Below are positions 9,461 to 17,980 of a stretch of DNA of 38,616 nucleotides, in pieces. Source of the stretch: Membranihabitans marinus (GTDB lineage Bacteria > Bacteroidota > Bacteroidia > Chitinophagales > Saprospiraceae); the NCBI RefSeq assembly GCF_021729155.1, contig NZ_JAJQYA010000043.1:1-38616 (forward strand). Direction: 5' to 3'. The translations under genes were made by a program, and so were the position numbers. How positions within the stretch are numbered: position 1 is the stretch's first letter; every line of letters begins with the position of its first letter. The notes beneath the pieces are model-generated. The model made no database searches. It saw only the letters and a program-made list of their open reading frames with translations, and was not told the origin of the DNA.

Positions 9461-9999
9461 TGCCTTTTGGTTTTCGGAGGTAACTTATTAAATATATTAT
9501 AAAGATGGTAAATTTTTTTTTATTTAGCTATTTTCACAAAAAAAATGTAGTAAATAGTTATATAAAAAATGGAATTCGTTCTCGATAAGCGAGATATTAA
9601 CAATAGTTTCTATTATTATATTATAAATATAGCAATTTTTTTTTCTCATGGATTTCTGTAGGAGCAGTATTCTCATTATGTAATTTCTTCAAAGTGAAGA
9701 ATTCTTTAAGTTTAATAAACCTATATAAAGTAGATTTAAATAAGCAGTTGGTTATGTAGTGATGATGGGGGTATTTTCAGTGAATGTAGAACTAAAATTC
9801 TACCTTTTTGTCGTTGGTATGTTTATTAAAACAATGGATTAAATTGGTCTTAAAACCGTGGTTGCCAATAATAATTTGCAGCCGTGTGAGCATTTTTTTT
9901 ATAAAATTATTAATAAATGATGGATTTATTGTATCTTCGGTAACGTTACCGCTATTTTTGATGATAATCTTTAATTTTTATTCAATAAAAACATAGGCT
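9461..9999. other. divergent control region between the ROK gene and the nag operon
   Basis: 539 bp, very AT-rich, with no credible gene; a 62-codon hydrophobic frame at 9808-9996 has no recognisable character. It holds the strong palindrome at 9938-9951 described separately, and a weaker inverted repeat TCTCGATAAGCGAGA at 9580-9594 nearer the ROK gene. The ROK promoter itself was not identified. Confidence 0.5.
9932..9951 (+). promoter_or_regulatory. LacI-type operator overlapping a probable promoter of the nag operon
   Basis: CGGTAACGTTACCG at 9938-9951 is a perfect 14-bp palindrome with the AACGTT centre typical of LacI/GalR-family operators. TATCTTCG at 9932-9939 resembles the Bacteroidota -7 element TAnnTTTG with one mismatch and overlaps the palindrome by two bases. 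The transcription start would then fall inside the operator, a classic repression geometry, about 50 bp before the Gfo/Idh ATG. I could not find a convincing -33 element. No LacI-family gene lies in the window, so the cognate regulator would be elsewhere, unless the ROK protein uses this site. Confidence 0.6.
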
Positions 10000-11352
10000 A
10001 TGGATGTTAATGACAGCTCAAGACGAAAATTTATAAAACGGTCTCTTTTAGGTTCTGCTGCCCTAACCATTGGTGGTGGATTACCTGGTTTTTCGGCTCA
10101 ATCTTATAACAATATCATGGGAGCAAATGAAAAGGTGAGAGTCGGGATGATGGGAGTAAATAGTCGAGGATTGGCATTGTCTAAAACTTATGCCATGCAG
10201 CCCAATTGTCAGATTGTTACGGTTTCTGATGTCGACAGTAGAGCGGCCGATAAATGTATTAATGTGGTGAATGGTATCCAAAACTTTAAGCCCGATGCAG
10301 TACCAGATTTTCGAAATGCACTAGAGCGCAAGGATGTAGATGCTTTGGTTATCGCTGCACCAGATCATTGGCATGCACCTGCTGCGATATTGGCTTCTCA
10401 AGCCGGGAAACACGTATATTTAGAAAAGCCTTGTAGCCATAACCCTCATGAAGGAGAATTGTTGGTGAAAGTAGCGGCCAAATATGGCAATGTTATTCAA
10501 ATGGGGAATCAGAGAAGGTCTTGGCCCAATGTCAAAGAAGGAATACAAGCCGTACACGAAGGAATTATTGGACGGGCATATTTTGCCAAAGGATGGTATA
10601 CCAACAATAGAGCTTCCATTGGAGTAGGCAAGGAAATAGCTGTGCCGAGTTGGTTGGACTATGAGTTGTGGCAGGGTCCTGCACCAAGAATGGCTTTGAA
10701 AGATAATTTGATTCATTACAATTGGCATTGGATGTGGAATTGGGGGACAGGAGAAGCATTGAACAACGGAACTCACATGATTGACTTAATGCGTTGGGGA
10801 TTACAGGTAGAATATCCCAACAGTGTAACTTCATCTGGTGGACGATTCCGATATCAAGATGATTGGGAGACTCCTGATACACAGGTTATTTCATTTACAT
10901 TTGACAACAATACTGCCTTGACTTGGGAGGGTAGAAGTTGTAATGGTAGAACCGTAGAAGGCAGTAGTGTAGGTGTGGTGTTTTACGGTGAGAAGGGTTC
11001 GTTAAAAATTACGGGAGGAAATTCTTACACAGTATACGATTTGAAAAACAATATCGTAAAACAAGTGGACAACGATATCCAAATCGATCCTAGGAATAAG
11101 GCCAATCCATCTCAAATATTAGATGCTATACATATTCAAAACTTCTTTGCTGGGATTAAATCTGGAGAAAAGTTGAATGCCGATATCGATGGAGGACATA
11201 TTTCTACCCTGTTGTGTCAATTAGGTAATATTGCTATTAGGTCTGGAGGTGCTTTAAAAACAGATTCTAGTAATGGTCATATTATTGGCAATAAAAAGGC
11301 AAAGAAACTTTGGAAGCGTGAATACGAAAAAGGGTGGGAACCGAAATTGTAA
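10000..11352 (+). CDS. Tat-exported Gfo/Idh/MocA-family oxidoreductase
   Basis: A 450-residue protein. It begins with a twin-arginine signal (SSRRKFIKRS, Arg8-Arg9, then a mild hydrophobic stretch to FSAQ at ~31-34), implying export of the folded, NAD(P)-loaded enzyme to the periplasm. The Rossmann motif GMMGVNSRG (49-57) and the catalytic YLEKPCSHN with Glu142-Lys143-Pro144 are clear. The C-terminal substrate domain contains the ALNNGTHMIDLMRWG segment typical of this family. Members oxidise or epimerise sugars, and some (GH109-like and 3-keto-glycoside pathways) cleave glycosides by a transient redox step. Being first in an operon with nagB and nagA (77 bp to nagB), it probably acts on an N-acetylhexosamine-containing substrate, but the reaction is not determined. 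Confidence 0.9.
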   Translation: MDVNDSSRRKFIKRSLLGSAALTIGGGLPGFSAQSYNNIMGANEKVRVGMMGVNSRGLALSKTYAMQPNCQIVTVSDVDSRAADKCINVVNGIQNFKPDAVPDFRNALERKDVDALVIAAPDHWHAPAAILASQAGKHVYLEKPCSHNPHEGELLVKVAAKYGNVIQMGNQRRSWPNVKEGIQAVHEGIIGRAYFAKGWYTNNRASIGVGKEIAVPSWLDYELWQGPAPRMALKDNLIHYNWHWMWNWGTGEALNNGTHMIDLMRWGLQVEYPNSVTSSGGRFRYQDDWETPDTQVISFTFDNNTALTWEGRSCNGRTVEGSSVGVVFYGEKGSLKITGGNSYTVYDLKNNIVKQVDNDIQIDPRNKANPSQILDAIHIQNFFAGIKSGEKLNADIDGGHISTLLCQLGNIAIRSGGALKTDSSNGHIIGNKKAKKLWKREYEKGWEPKL

Positions 11353-11429
11353 ACCTGTTTAAGGGATAAATACTGAAGCGATGCAGTTTTTATTAACTTC
11401 AAAATAAACTAATCAATAAATTATTAAAT

Positions 11430-12179
11430 ATGAATATATCAATATCTGATACTCCAAAAGAAATGGGCCAATTGGCTGGAAAAGCAGGTGCAGAAATTAT
11501 TAAGAATGCCATTGCTGACAAAGGTTATGCAAATATAATTATGGCGACAGGGACTAGTCAATTTGAAACCATTCAGGAATTGATTGCCGATAAGGATATC
11601 GATTGGTCTAAGGTGACTATGTTTCACTTAGATGAATATATTGGCATATCAATTGAGCACAAAGCCAGTTTTAGAAAATATTTACAGGAGCGATTTATCT
11701 CACAAATAGCCCCGCTAAAGAAATATTATTTGATAGATGGTGAAGCAGACCCAGTGGAAGAATGCAAGCGATTGAACACACTTATTGCTGACCATCCCAT
11801 CGATGTAGCCTTTGTTGGTGTGGGAGAGAATGGTCACTTGGCATTCAACGATCCACCAGCTGATTTTGAGACCAAAGACCCCTATTTAATTGTTAATTTG
11901 GACTTACCTTGTAGAGCACAACAATTCAACGAAGGTTGGTTTGAATCAATTGATGATGTTCCCAAGCAAGCGATTTCTATGTCAGTAAATCAAATAATGG
12001 CGACCGAATATTTAATTTGTTCAGTACCAGATGAAAGAAAAGCAGTAGCTGTTGCCAAAGCTTTAGACGGAGAAATCACTCCAGAATTGCCTGCAAGTAT
12101 ACTTCAGTCTCACGCGAACTGCGCCTATTATTTGGACAAAGCATCTGCTACAGTTTGGGAAGCTAGCAAGGTTAATTAA
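11430..12179 (+). CDS. nagB: glucosamine-6-phosphate deaminase
   Basis: A 249-residue cytoplasmic enzyme converting glucosamine-6-phosphate to fructose-6-phosphate and ammonia. The phosphate loop MATGTSQFETI (38-48), the FHLDEYIGI motif with Asp68, and the catalytic block GVGENGHLAFNDP (130-142, His136) are all in place. Compared with the usual GHIAFNEP, the ring-opening acidic residue is Asp141 rather than Glu, a conservative change that suggests a divergent NagB subgroup. Length is close to B. subtilis NagB (~240) and shorter than E. coli NagB (266), so the C-terminal allosteric extension is probably missing. It lies between the oxidoreductase and nagA (34 bp to nagA), so one transcript is expected. 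A 6-phosphogluconolactonase-type activity is less likely given the deaminase motifs and the partner nagA. Confidence 0.92.
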   Translation: MNISISDTPKEMGQLAGKAGAEIIKNAIADKGYANIIMATGTSQFETIQELIADKDIDWSKVTMFHLDEYIGISIEHKASFRKYLQERFISQIAPLKKYYLIDGEADPVEECKRLNTLIADHPIDVAFVGVGENGHLAFNDPPADFETKDPYLIVNLDLPCRAQQFNEGWFESIDDVPKQAISMSVNQIMATEYLICSVPDERKAVAVAKALDGEITPELPASILQSHANCAYYLDKASATVWEASKVN

Positions 12180-12213
12180 CACCTTTCGTTAATAACAGAA
12201 AAATCAAAGTCTA

Positions 12214-13404
12214 ATGGAGTATCGTGATATCGTCATATACAATGGTAATGTATTAACTTCTCATCGAGAGTTGCCTGGAGGAAGTATCTGGGTAAAGGAT
12301 GGAAAGATACAAGCTGTGTCTACTTCCAAACTCGAAGTGAATAATGCCCAATATATCGATGCTCAAGGACGATATATATCGCCGGGATTTATAGAGCTGC
12401 ACGTACACGGAGGTGGGGGATATGATTTTATGGATGGAACAATCGAGGCCTTTCTTGGAATTGCTAAAACTCACGCTCAGTATGGAACCACAGCCATGTT
12501 CCCCACGACTTTGTCTGGTGATTGGAAAGATTTTTTACAAGTATTGGATATTTACCCAGAAGCTCATCGACTAAATACTGAAGGTGCTCGGTTTATGGGT
12601 GTACATATTGAAGGGCCCTATTTGGCAATGAGTCAGAAAGGGGCTCAAGATCCGCGGTATATTAGGCCGCCAGTGAAGGAAGAGTATGAATATGTCATAA
12701 GAAATTATCCGTATGTAAAGCGATGGAGTATTGCACCAGAATTGCCTGGAGCCATCGAATTTGGTACATTTATGCGACAGCATGGTGTAATATCCGCCAT
12801 TGCACATACGGATGCTATTTATGAAGAAGTAATTGAAGCCCATGAGGTGGGTTTTAATTTGGCCACCCACTTTTATTCCGCCATGTCTGGAGTCACCCGT
12901 CGCAATGCTTATCGATATGCTGGTTCTGTCGAGGCAACCTATGCTCTAGATTCAATGGATGTTGAAATTATTGCCGATGGTGCCCATCTGCCCGGTTCTT
13001 TGTTGAAATTAATCGTCAAACAAAAAGGCGTAGACTCCATTGCCCTCATTACCGATGCTATGCGGGCGGCCGGTATGCCAGAAGGTCCTAGTTTATTGGG
13101 CACTAAGAAGAATGGATTGCCTTGTATTGTCGAAGATGGTGTAGCCAAATTGGTGGATAGGAGTTCCTTTGCCGGTAGTGTAGCCACCGCCGATCGATTG
13201 ATCCGAACCATGTTGGAAAAGACCGATGTTTCAATGGTAGAAGCCGTTCGAATGGCCAGTTTAGTTCCTGCCCGAATTATGAAAGTCGATGATGAAACAG
13301 GATCTATTACCGCTCAAAAAGATGCAGATATTGTATTGTTCGACGACAATATAGAAATATCTATGACCATGGTAGGTGGAAAGATTATTTACGAAAAAGA
13401 ATAA
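12214..13404 (+). CDS. nagA: N-acetylglucosamine-6-phosphate deacetylase
   Basis: A 396-residue amidohydrolase that removes acetate from GlcNAc-6-phosphate and supplies NagB. Metal and substrate residues are visible: HVH (His63, His65) in SPGFIELHVHGGGGYDF, Glu133 in GVHIEGPYL, His198 in IAHTDA, His219 in LATHFYSAM, and the catalytic Asp281 in ALITDAMRAAGMPEG. The N- and C-terminal beta-sandwich segments expected for the fold are present (VIYNGNVLTS at the start, ADIVLFDDNIEISMTMVGG at the end). Size matches the family. It ends the operon that starts with the Gfo/Idh gene; no clear T-rich terminator follows. Confidence 0.95.
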   Translation: MEYRDIVIYNGNVLTSHRELPGGSIWVKDGKIQAVSTSKLEVNNAQYIDAQGRYISPGFIELHVHGGGGYDFMDGTIEAFLGIAKTHAQYGTTAMFPTTLSGDWKDFLQVLDIYPEAHRLNTEGARFMGVHIEGPYLAMSQKGAQDPRYIRPPVKEEYEYVIRNYPYVKRWSIAPELPGAIEFGTFMRQHGVISAIAHTDAIYEEVIEAHEVGFNLATHFYSAMSGVTRRNAYRYAGSVEATYALDSMDVEIIADGAHLPGSLLKLIVKQKGVDSIALITDAMRAAGMPEGPSLLGTKKNGLPCIVEDGVAKLVDRSSFAGSVATADRLIRTMLEKTDVSMVEAVRMASLVPARIMKVDDETGSITAQKDADIVLFDDNIEISMTMVGGKIIYEKE

Positions 13405-13735
13405 ATAATCCTGTATTAAATAGTAAAAACGGGTAATTAACCTATCCTGCAATTTTCGATAGGGGCAGTGTCATGGACATTGCGGTTTTACTGCTGTTCA
13501 ATCTTCAATTATAAACCTATTTGGTATTAATTACACTTAATATATAGTATATCCCTTCCTTACACTTATATCAAATGCATTGGGTATTAGGTCGTCTTAT
13601 CGCAAATAATTGAAAGTCGGTTTAGAAAAAAGGAAAAATAAAATTTTATTTATTTGTAAAAACAATGCAATTATAAATGTAATTCGTATTAACCGAGGCT
13701 CTTACTTCCAATAGAATGATGACCTTGGTGATTGA
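13405..13735. other. convergent spacer after nagA
   Basis: 331 bp with no gene. A weak hairpin CCTATC...GATAGG (13441-13463) follows nagA but lacks a T-run. The palindromic repeat copy at 13568-13587 is listed separately. A 46-bp-offset imperfect direct repeat is visible: ACCGAGGCTCTTACTTCCAA at 13692-13711 and ACCGAGACTCTATTTCCAA beginning at 13738. The second copy encodes the last residues of the lipoprotein gene, so a small tandem duplication seems to have moved or copied its 3' end. Confidence 0.45.
13568..13587. repeat. 20-bp palindromic element, copy 2 (imperfect)
   Basis: ATATCAAATGCATTGGGTAT matches 17 of 20 positions of the perfect palindrome at 2677-2696 and shares the flanking bases (CTT before, TA after). 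Both copies lie in the spacer between convergent genes. A further partial match (ATTTGGTATTAA) occurs at about 13520. Confidence 0.5.
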
Positions 13736-14728
13736 TTACCGAGACTCTATTTCCAATTTAAGCTTTATCTTATTGAATAAGGTTTTGTAAACGGACTTGT
13801 CCGATAGCAATACAGCATTTTCGGCATAGTCAAGGGCTTGTTGATAATTGCGTTGGATATCGGCTATAACGGCCAAATTGTAATACAACTTCGGCTTGGT
13901 CTTTTCGTCGGCTGAAGACAAGGATCGATGATAAATATCCTCTGCATCATCCAATTTTTCAAGCTCAAAATATTTACTTCCCCTTTCTAAGGCATCGGAA
14001 CCTTTGGAGAAATAAGACCAAGTATCGTATATGCGAACAGGCATAATGTAGTTGGTCAATGACAGCGCTAGAGAATCCATAATATAATGCGGAACCCCTT
14101 GACCTAAGCTGTCCAATTTGGTGATGGTTTGATCTTTTTGTAATCCTTGGGTGGAAAATTTCTTTTCGCCCACATCTTCAAATCGGTCTAATAAGGCTCC
14201 GTTTTGTCCATTGTATAAACTCCATATTGCTTTTATGCGATAGTTTCTTGTGGATTGGTAGGCATCGATATAATAGTCCTTGCCCTGAGGGTCGAGTTGA
14301 TGTTTTCTTATTTTTTCAGATTTGAAATCGTAATCTGAATCAAAATCCTCCAAGACGATTAACACGTCATCGGAAGTCATATATTCTTTGGCATATTCAT
14401 CTTCCCAAATTCTACTGTTCGGTGTCCAGTTTACTTTTTTGACTAGGTAATATTTTCCGAGATTAAGCTTAGAGTAAAAGCGATCCATTAAATATTTAGA
14501 ATCTTGATACGATTCATCTACAGGTAAAGTCTGTCCATTATTTGTGTTTTTGTCTACCGTAGTGGTATTGGCATTGAGCAATACCAATTGCTTCGTGGTT
14601 TCCGGTAATTGATAGGGAGGGGCAATGACTTGATTGACGACCCGATAAGTCTTCATGGAAGAACATCCAGTTAAAAATAAGAGGGTGAAAAAAGTTGAAT
14701 ATAGAAAAAGAGATTTCAATATTTTCAT
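13736..14728 (-). CDS. lipoprotein with C-terminal TPR repeats, DUF6340-like
   Basis: A 330-residue protein. The ATG at 14728 starts a clean lipoprotein signal (MKILKSLFLYSTFFTLLFLTGC, lipobox LTGC). An in-frame ATG at 14785 would put 19 residues before it and is rejected. The segment APPYQLPETTKQLVLLNAN after the lipobox and the overall plan resemble the DUF6340 family of Bacteroidota lipoproteins. The last ~90 residues carry TPR-like helix pairs (GSKYFELEKLDDAEDIYHRSL and YNLAVIADIQRNYQQALDYAENAV). Function is unknown. It is a single gene in opposite orientation to both flanking sugar operons, so it may not belong to the pathway. Confidence 0.75.
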   Translation of the reverse strand: MKILKSLFLYSTFFTLLFLTGCSSMKTYRVVNQVIAPPYQLPETTKQLVLLNANTTTVDKNTNNGQTLPVDESYQDSKYLMDRFYSKLNLGKYYLVKKVNWTPNSRIWEDEYAKEYMTSDDVLIVLEDFDSDYDFKSEKIRKHQLDPQGKDYYIDAYQSTRNYRIKAIWSLYNGQNGALLDRFEDVGEKKFSTQGLQKDQTITKLDSLGQGVPHYIMDSLALSLTNYIMPVRIYDTWSYFSKGSDALERGSKYFELEKLDDAEDIYHRSLSSADEKTKPKLYYNLAVIADIQRNYQQALDYAENAVLLSDKSVYKTLFNKIKLKLEIESR

Positions 14729-14764
14729 TGTATAGCTGGTTTTGGGAAATATTCCAATGTGTGT

Positions 14765-14790
14765 TATAGTGTAAACTATAGTCAAATATA
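14765..14790 (-). promoter_or_regulatory. putative promoter and inverted repeat upstream of the TPR lipoprotein
   Basis: On the minus strand TATATTTG (complement of 14783-14790) fits the Bacteroidota -7 consensus TAnnTTTG exactly. TTTAG about 20 bp further upstream is a weak -33 match. Immediately downstream lies the inverted repeat TATAGTGTAAACTATA (14765-14780), placed about where transcription should start, so it could be an operator. The ATG follows about 55 bp after the -7 element. Confidence 0.4.
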
Positions 14791-15474
14791 ATAAAACCTT
14801 GGAATCTTTCTAAAAAGTGAATAAAATACTGAAACGAGCTAGAAATCCATGAAAAAATTAAAGGACATATTTTTTATTATAATTCTTATGCCTATGACCG
14901 ATAAAGCATATTTATAAATGTAAAAATTTGATTCGATAAATGTAATAATGAAAAGATTTTCTAATCCATCTTTGGCGACAGTAGTTAGACCTTGGATATG
15001 TGATAAGACCATGTATACCCAGGTGGTACAATCCATGATTATTCAATATCTTGATGGTCATATTAAATGAATGAATTATTATTTTTTGAGAGTTCAATGC
15101 TAATGACGTGTTTTCATTGACTTATTGCGGGTTAATATATTTTCCTAATCATTAATTATGTCCATTATTATTGTCAATTCATTACAAACTCTTCTAAAAA
15201 ATGGAGATTGATCGATGTGTTTCAAGCCGAAGCTAGATTTTTGACATATTATATGGGTTGATTTAAGGTTCAATTTTCCAGTTAACAATCTGGTTTAATT
15301 ATATTATTTATGTTTACATAATCTTATAATTGTATGAAAGAATCTATATAGAGTTGATATTATTGGGTGAAAAGTTTGACTATAAATGATATCTTTCCAA
15401 TTCTTGTCAAAGGTCAACTAACCACATCGTCAATCGATAGTGAACCTGAGTGTTATATTAAACCAGAAGAATAA
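14791..15474. other. long AT-rich spacer before anmK
   Basis: About 0.7 kb between the divergent lipoprotein and anmK genes. Two overlapping minus-strand frames of ~60 codons (14839-15097) show no signal, motif or start context worth calling. A near-consensus -7 element TATCTTTC lies at about 15389, some 85 bp before anmK, without a -33 partner at the right spacing. Nothing else is recognisable. Confidence 0.45.
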
Positions 15475-16665
15475 ATGAAAAACATTGATCGATTAATAAA
15501 GATCCAGCAGAAGTCTCAGCGGTATTTCCTCGGTTTGATGTCTGGTACTTCACTAGATGGATTGGATATAGCTCTGTGTCGTTTTGAGTATAGTGGATAT
15601 AAAACAAAATGGTCATTGGAAAATTTTATAACCCTACCATATACTGAAGAGTTTCGATACAAAGTGAGGAAGGTTTTTGCCAATGCCGATGCAAAAATGG
15701 AAGATCTTTGTTATTTGGACCGCCATATCGCCGAAGAACAAGGCAAACTAATATTAGAGGCCATGAGCCAATGGGGTTTGAGTGCTAAAGATGTAGATGT
15801 TATAGCCAGTCATGGACAGACCGTTTATCATGCACCCAGTCATCAAAGTAATGCTGAGTATAATGTAACCCTTCAGTTGGGCGATGGAGATTTTATTGCC
15901 CAAAAAACTGGAATACTTACCGTTAGTGATTTTCGGCAAAAACATATTGCGGCTGGAGGAGAAGGGGCTCCACTGGCTATGTATGGCGACGAATTACTGT
16001 TTGCCTCTCCTGATGAAGATAGGATATTGTTGAATATTGGCGGTATTGCCAATTTTACCTTTTTGCCCAAATTAAGTGGAAAAGACTTAAATCTATCTCC
16101 CTTGAGTTCTGACACCGGGCCTGGCAATACCATAATGGATGCCTTTGTGCTTCAACAATTCGGTCAACCCTACGATGTCAATGGTCAAATTGCCGATCGA
16201 GGAAGGGTAAATTTACAGTTATTGGATAATCTAATGTCTGACCCCTTCTTTGATTTACCCTTGCCTAAAACCACTGGTCCTGAGGTTTTTAATCTCGATT
16301 TTTTACAACGCAAAGGACTGACGAAAATAAATCAGTCCCTAAACCCGGAAGATGTTCTGGCCACATTGTCAAGCTTCTCGGCAAAATCTATGGCCAAAGC
16401 TCTTCGACCTTATTTGGATAAGGCAACAAGGATATATATTAGTGGAGGAGGAGGTCATAATCCTCATCTTCTTCGTGAATTGCAATCCTATTTACCAGAT
16501 ATTAAGCTTCATCAAAGTGATGAAATCGGGATACCAGGAGATGCCAAAGAAGCTGTACTTTTTGCGGTCTTGGCCAATGAGTTGTTGTTTGGTGATCCTC
16601 AGACCTATAGACCTTTAGGGGCAAAAATGCCTTCTTGTGTCATGGGTAAAATTAGTTTTCCGTAA
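15475..16665 (+). CDS. anmK: anhydro-N-acetylmuramic acid kinase
   Basis: A 396-residue cytoplasmic kinase that opens and phosphorylates 1,6-anhydro-MurNAc, a cell-wall turnover product, to MurNAc-6-phosphate. The signature FLGLMSGTSLDGLDIAL (residues 18-34) contains the nucleotide-binding GTSLDGLD. Further family blocks are DVIASHGQTVYHAP, GGEGAPLAMYGDE, LLNIGGIANFTFLP, SSDTGPGNTIMDAF and YISGGGGHNPHLL. Length is close to E. coli AnmK (369) with a short N-terminal extension. It is followed by an MFS permease gene after 64 bp, suggesting import and phosphorylation of the same sugar. The next enzyme, MurNAc-6-P etherase (MurQ), is not in this window. Confidence 0.95.
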   Translation: MKNIDRLIKIQQKSQRYFLGLMSGTSLDGLDIALCRFEYSGYKTKWSLENFITLPYTEEFRYKVRKVFANADAKMEDLCYLDRHIAEEQGKLILEAMSQWGLSAKDVDVIASHGQTVYHAPSHQSNAEYNVTLQLGDGDFIAQKTGILTVSDFRQKHIAAGGEGAPLAMYGDELLFASPDEDRILLNIGGIANFTFLPKLSGKDLNLSPLSSDTGPGNTIMDAFVLQQFGQPYDVNGQIADRGRVNLQLLDNLMSDPFFDLPLPKTTGPEVFNLDFLQRKGLTKINQSLNPEDVLATLSSFSAKSMAKALRPYLDKATRIYISGGGGHNPHLLRELQSYLPDIKLHQSDEIGIPGDAKEAVLFAVLANELLFGDPQTYRPLGAKMPSCVMGKISFP

Positions 16666-16729
16666 TTTTTAACTCTGGGTCAATCCTGTGAATATATTTT
16701 AGTATTATTGCAATAATTAAATAAATTTT

Positions 16730-17980
16730 ATGAAAAGGTCTATATTCTTAGTTGTCGTTATTTTGTTGATCTGGTTTGTGATTTCATTTGTTACCAATAT
16801 TCTTGGGCCATTGATGCCTTTAATCATAGAAACCTATCAGATTAATTTGACCATGGCTTCCTTTTTACCCTTTTCGTTTTTCTTGGCATATGGTATTGCT
16901 TCCATACCTGCGGGAACTATGATTGAACGCATCGGTGTGAAAAAATCAATTTTGGTAGCTTTTGGAATGAATCTTTTGGGTTCATTGTTGTTCGCTTGCT
17001 TCCCAATGTACTTGGTTGCCCTCCTATCTCTCTTTATAATTGGTATCGGGATGGCCATGTTGCAAGTTATTATCAATCCGCTAATGAGAACAGCAGGAGG
17101 GGAGGAAAACTTCGCCTTTTTTGCCGTTTTGGCCCAATTGGTATTTGGTTTGGCTTCCTTTGTGAGTCCTTTTGTGTTTACCCATTTTATGTCCTCCCTA
17201 TCACCGGAAGGTGGAGACAATATGATTAAATCTGTTTTTTCAAACCTAGTCCAACAAGACATTCAATGGACTTCTCTGTATTGGTTATTTGGTATCGTAT
17301 TTGTTTTAATGATTGCATTAATTACCTCCCTTAAGTTGCCAAAGGTTACCCTTAAGGAAGATGAGAAAACAGGTTCTTTGGCCGTTTATAAAACCTTGTT
17401 GCAGGATAGACAAGTGTGGATGTTTTTCTTGGGTATTGTAGCCTATGTGGGAACAGAACAAGCATTGGCCAATTGGATGTCAGAGTTTTTAAAAACCTAT
17501 CACGGATTTTCACCTGAGGTGGAAGGTGCTCAAGCTGTTGGTTGGTTTTGGGGATCGATGTCCATCGGATGTTTATTTGGTCTTTTAGCTCTGCGGTTGT
17601 TTGATGCCAAAATTGTATTGACGGTGGCTACTTTATTGTCGGGATTGACCTTGGCTATGGCCTTATTTGGATCGGCTAGTATTTCCTATGTATCCTTTCC
17701 TGCCATAGGGTTCTTTATTTCTGTTATGTTTTCTATTGTTTTCTCCATGGCCTTGAATACCATTACCTCTCATGCCGGTCCACTGTCAGGCATACTTTGT
17801 ACTGGGATTTTTGGTGGAGCCTTGGTGCCATTTGTAGTGGGTGCTATCGGTGATTTGGTTGGATTGCGCATGGCCTTTTTATTTTTGTATGTAACCTTTG
17901 GCTATATACTATATATTTCCATTGTGGCCAATCCGGTGATTAAAAATAAAACCATTAAAAGAAAGCCAGCGGTAACATAA
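16730..17980 (+). CDS. MFS sugar permease, FucP-like family
   Basis: A 416-residue inner-membrane protein with about 12 hydrophobic segments and a central cytoplasmic loop (about residues 198-222, KLPKVTLKEDEKTGSL). The first helices fit the fucose/glucose-galactose permease group: FVTNILGPLMPLIIETYQINLTMASFLPFSFFLAYGI, then GTMIERIGVKKS as the helix 2-3 loop. FucP relatives move L-fucose, and some (NagP type) carry GlcNAc. Placement directly after anmK makes anhydro-MurNAc or GlcNAc the best guess, while the fucosidase-like genes to the right keep L-fucose possible. Substrate specificity cannot be settled by reading. Confidence 0.85.
   Translation: MKRSIFLVVVILLIWFVISFVTNILGPLMPLIIETYQINLTMASFLPFSFFLAYGIASIPAGTMIERIGVKKSILVAFGMNLLGSLLFACFPMYLVALLSLFIIGIGMAMLQVIINPLMRTAGGEENFAFFAVLAQLVFGLASFVSPFVFTHFMSSLSPEGGDNMIKSVFSNLVQQDIQWTSLYWLFGIVFVLMIALITSLKLPKVTLKEDEKTGSLAVYKTLLQDRQVWMFFLGIVAYVGTEQALANWMSEFLKTYHGFSPEVEGAQAVGWFWGSMSIGCLFGLLALRLFDAKIVLTVATLLSGLTLAMALFGSASISYVSFPAIGFFISVMFSIVFSMALNTITSHAGPLSGILCTGIFGGALVPFVVGAIGDLVGLRMAFLFLYVTFGYILYISIVANPVIKNKTIKRKPAVT

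Noticed and set aside
9808-9996. 62-codon hydrophobic frame before the Gfo/Idh gene
   Set aside because: It overlaps the operator/promoter region, has no credible leader, and its hydrophobicity follows from T-rich DNA.
14839-15097. Two overlapping ~60-codon minus-strand frames before anmK
   Set aside because: No signal, motif or start context; composition matches AT-rich spacer.
16837-17262. 141-codon frame antisense to the MFS permease gene
   Set aside because: It lies entirely within a confidently assigned membrane-protein gene; long antisense frames there follow from codon bias. No family character.
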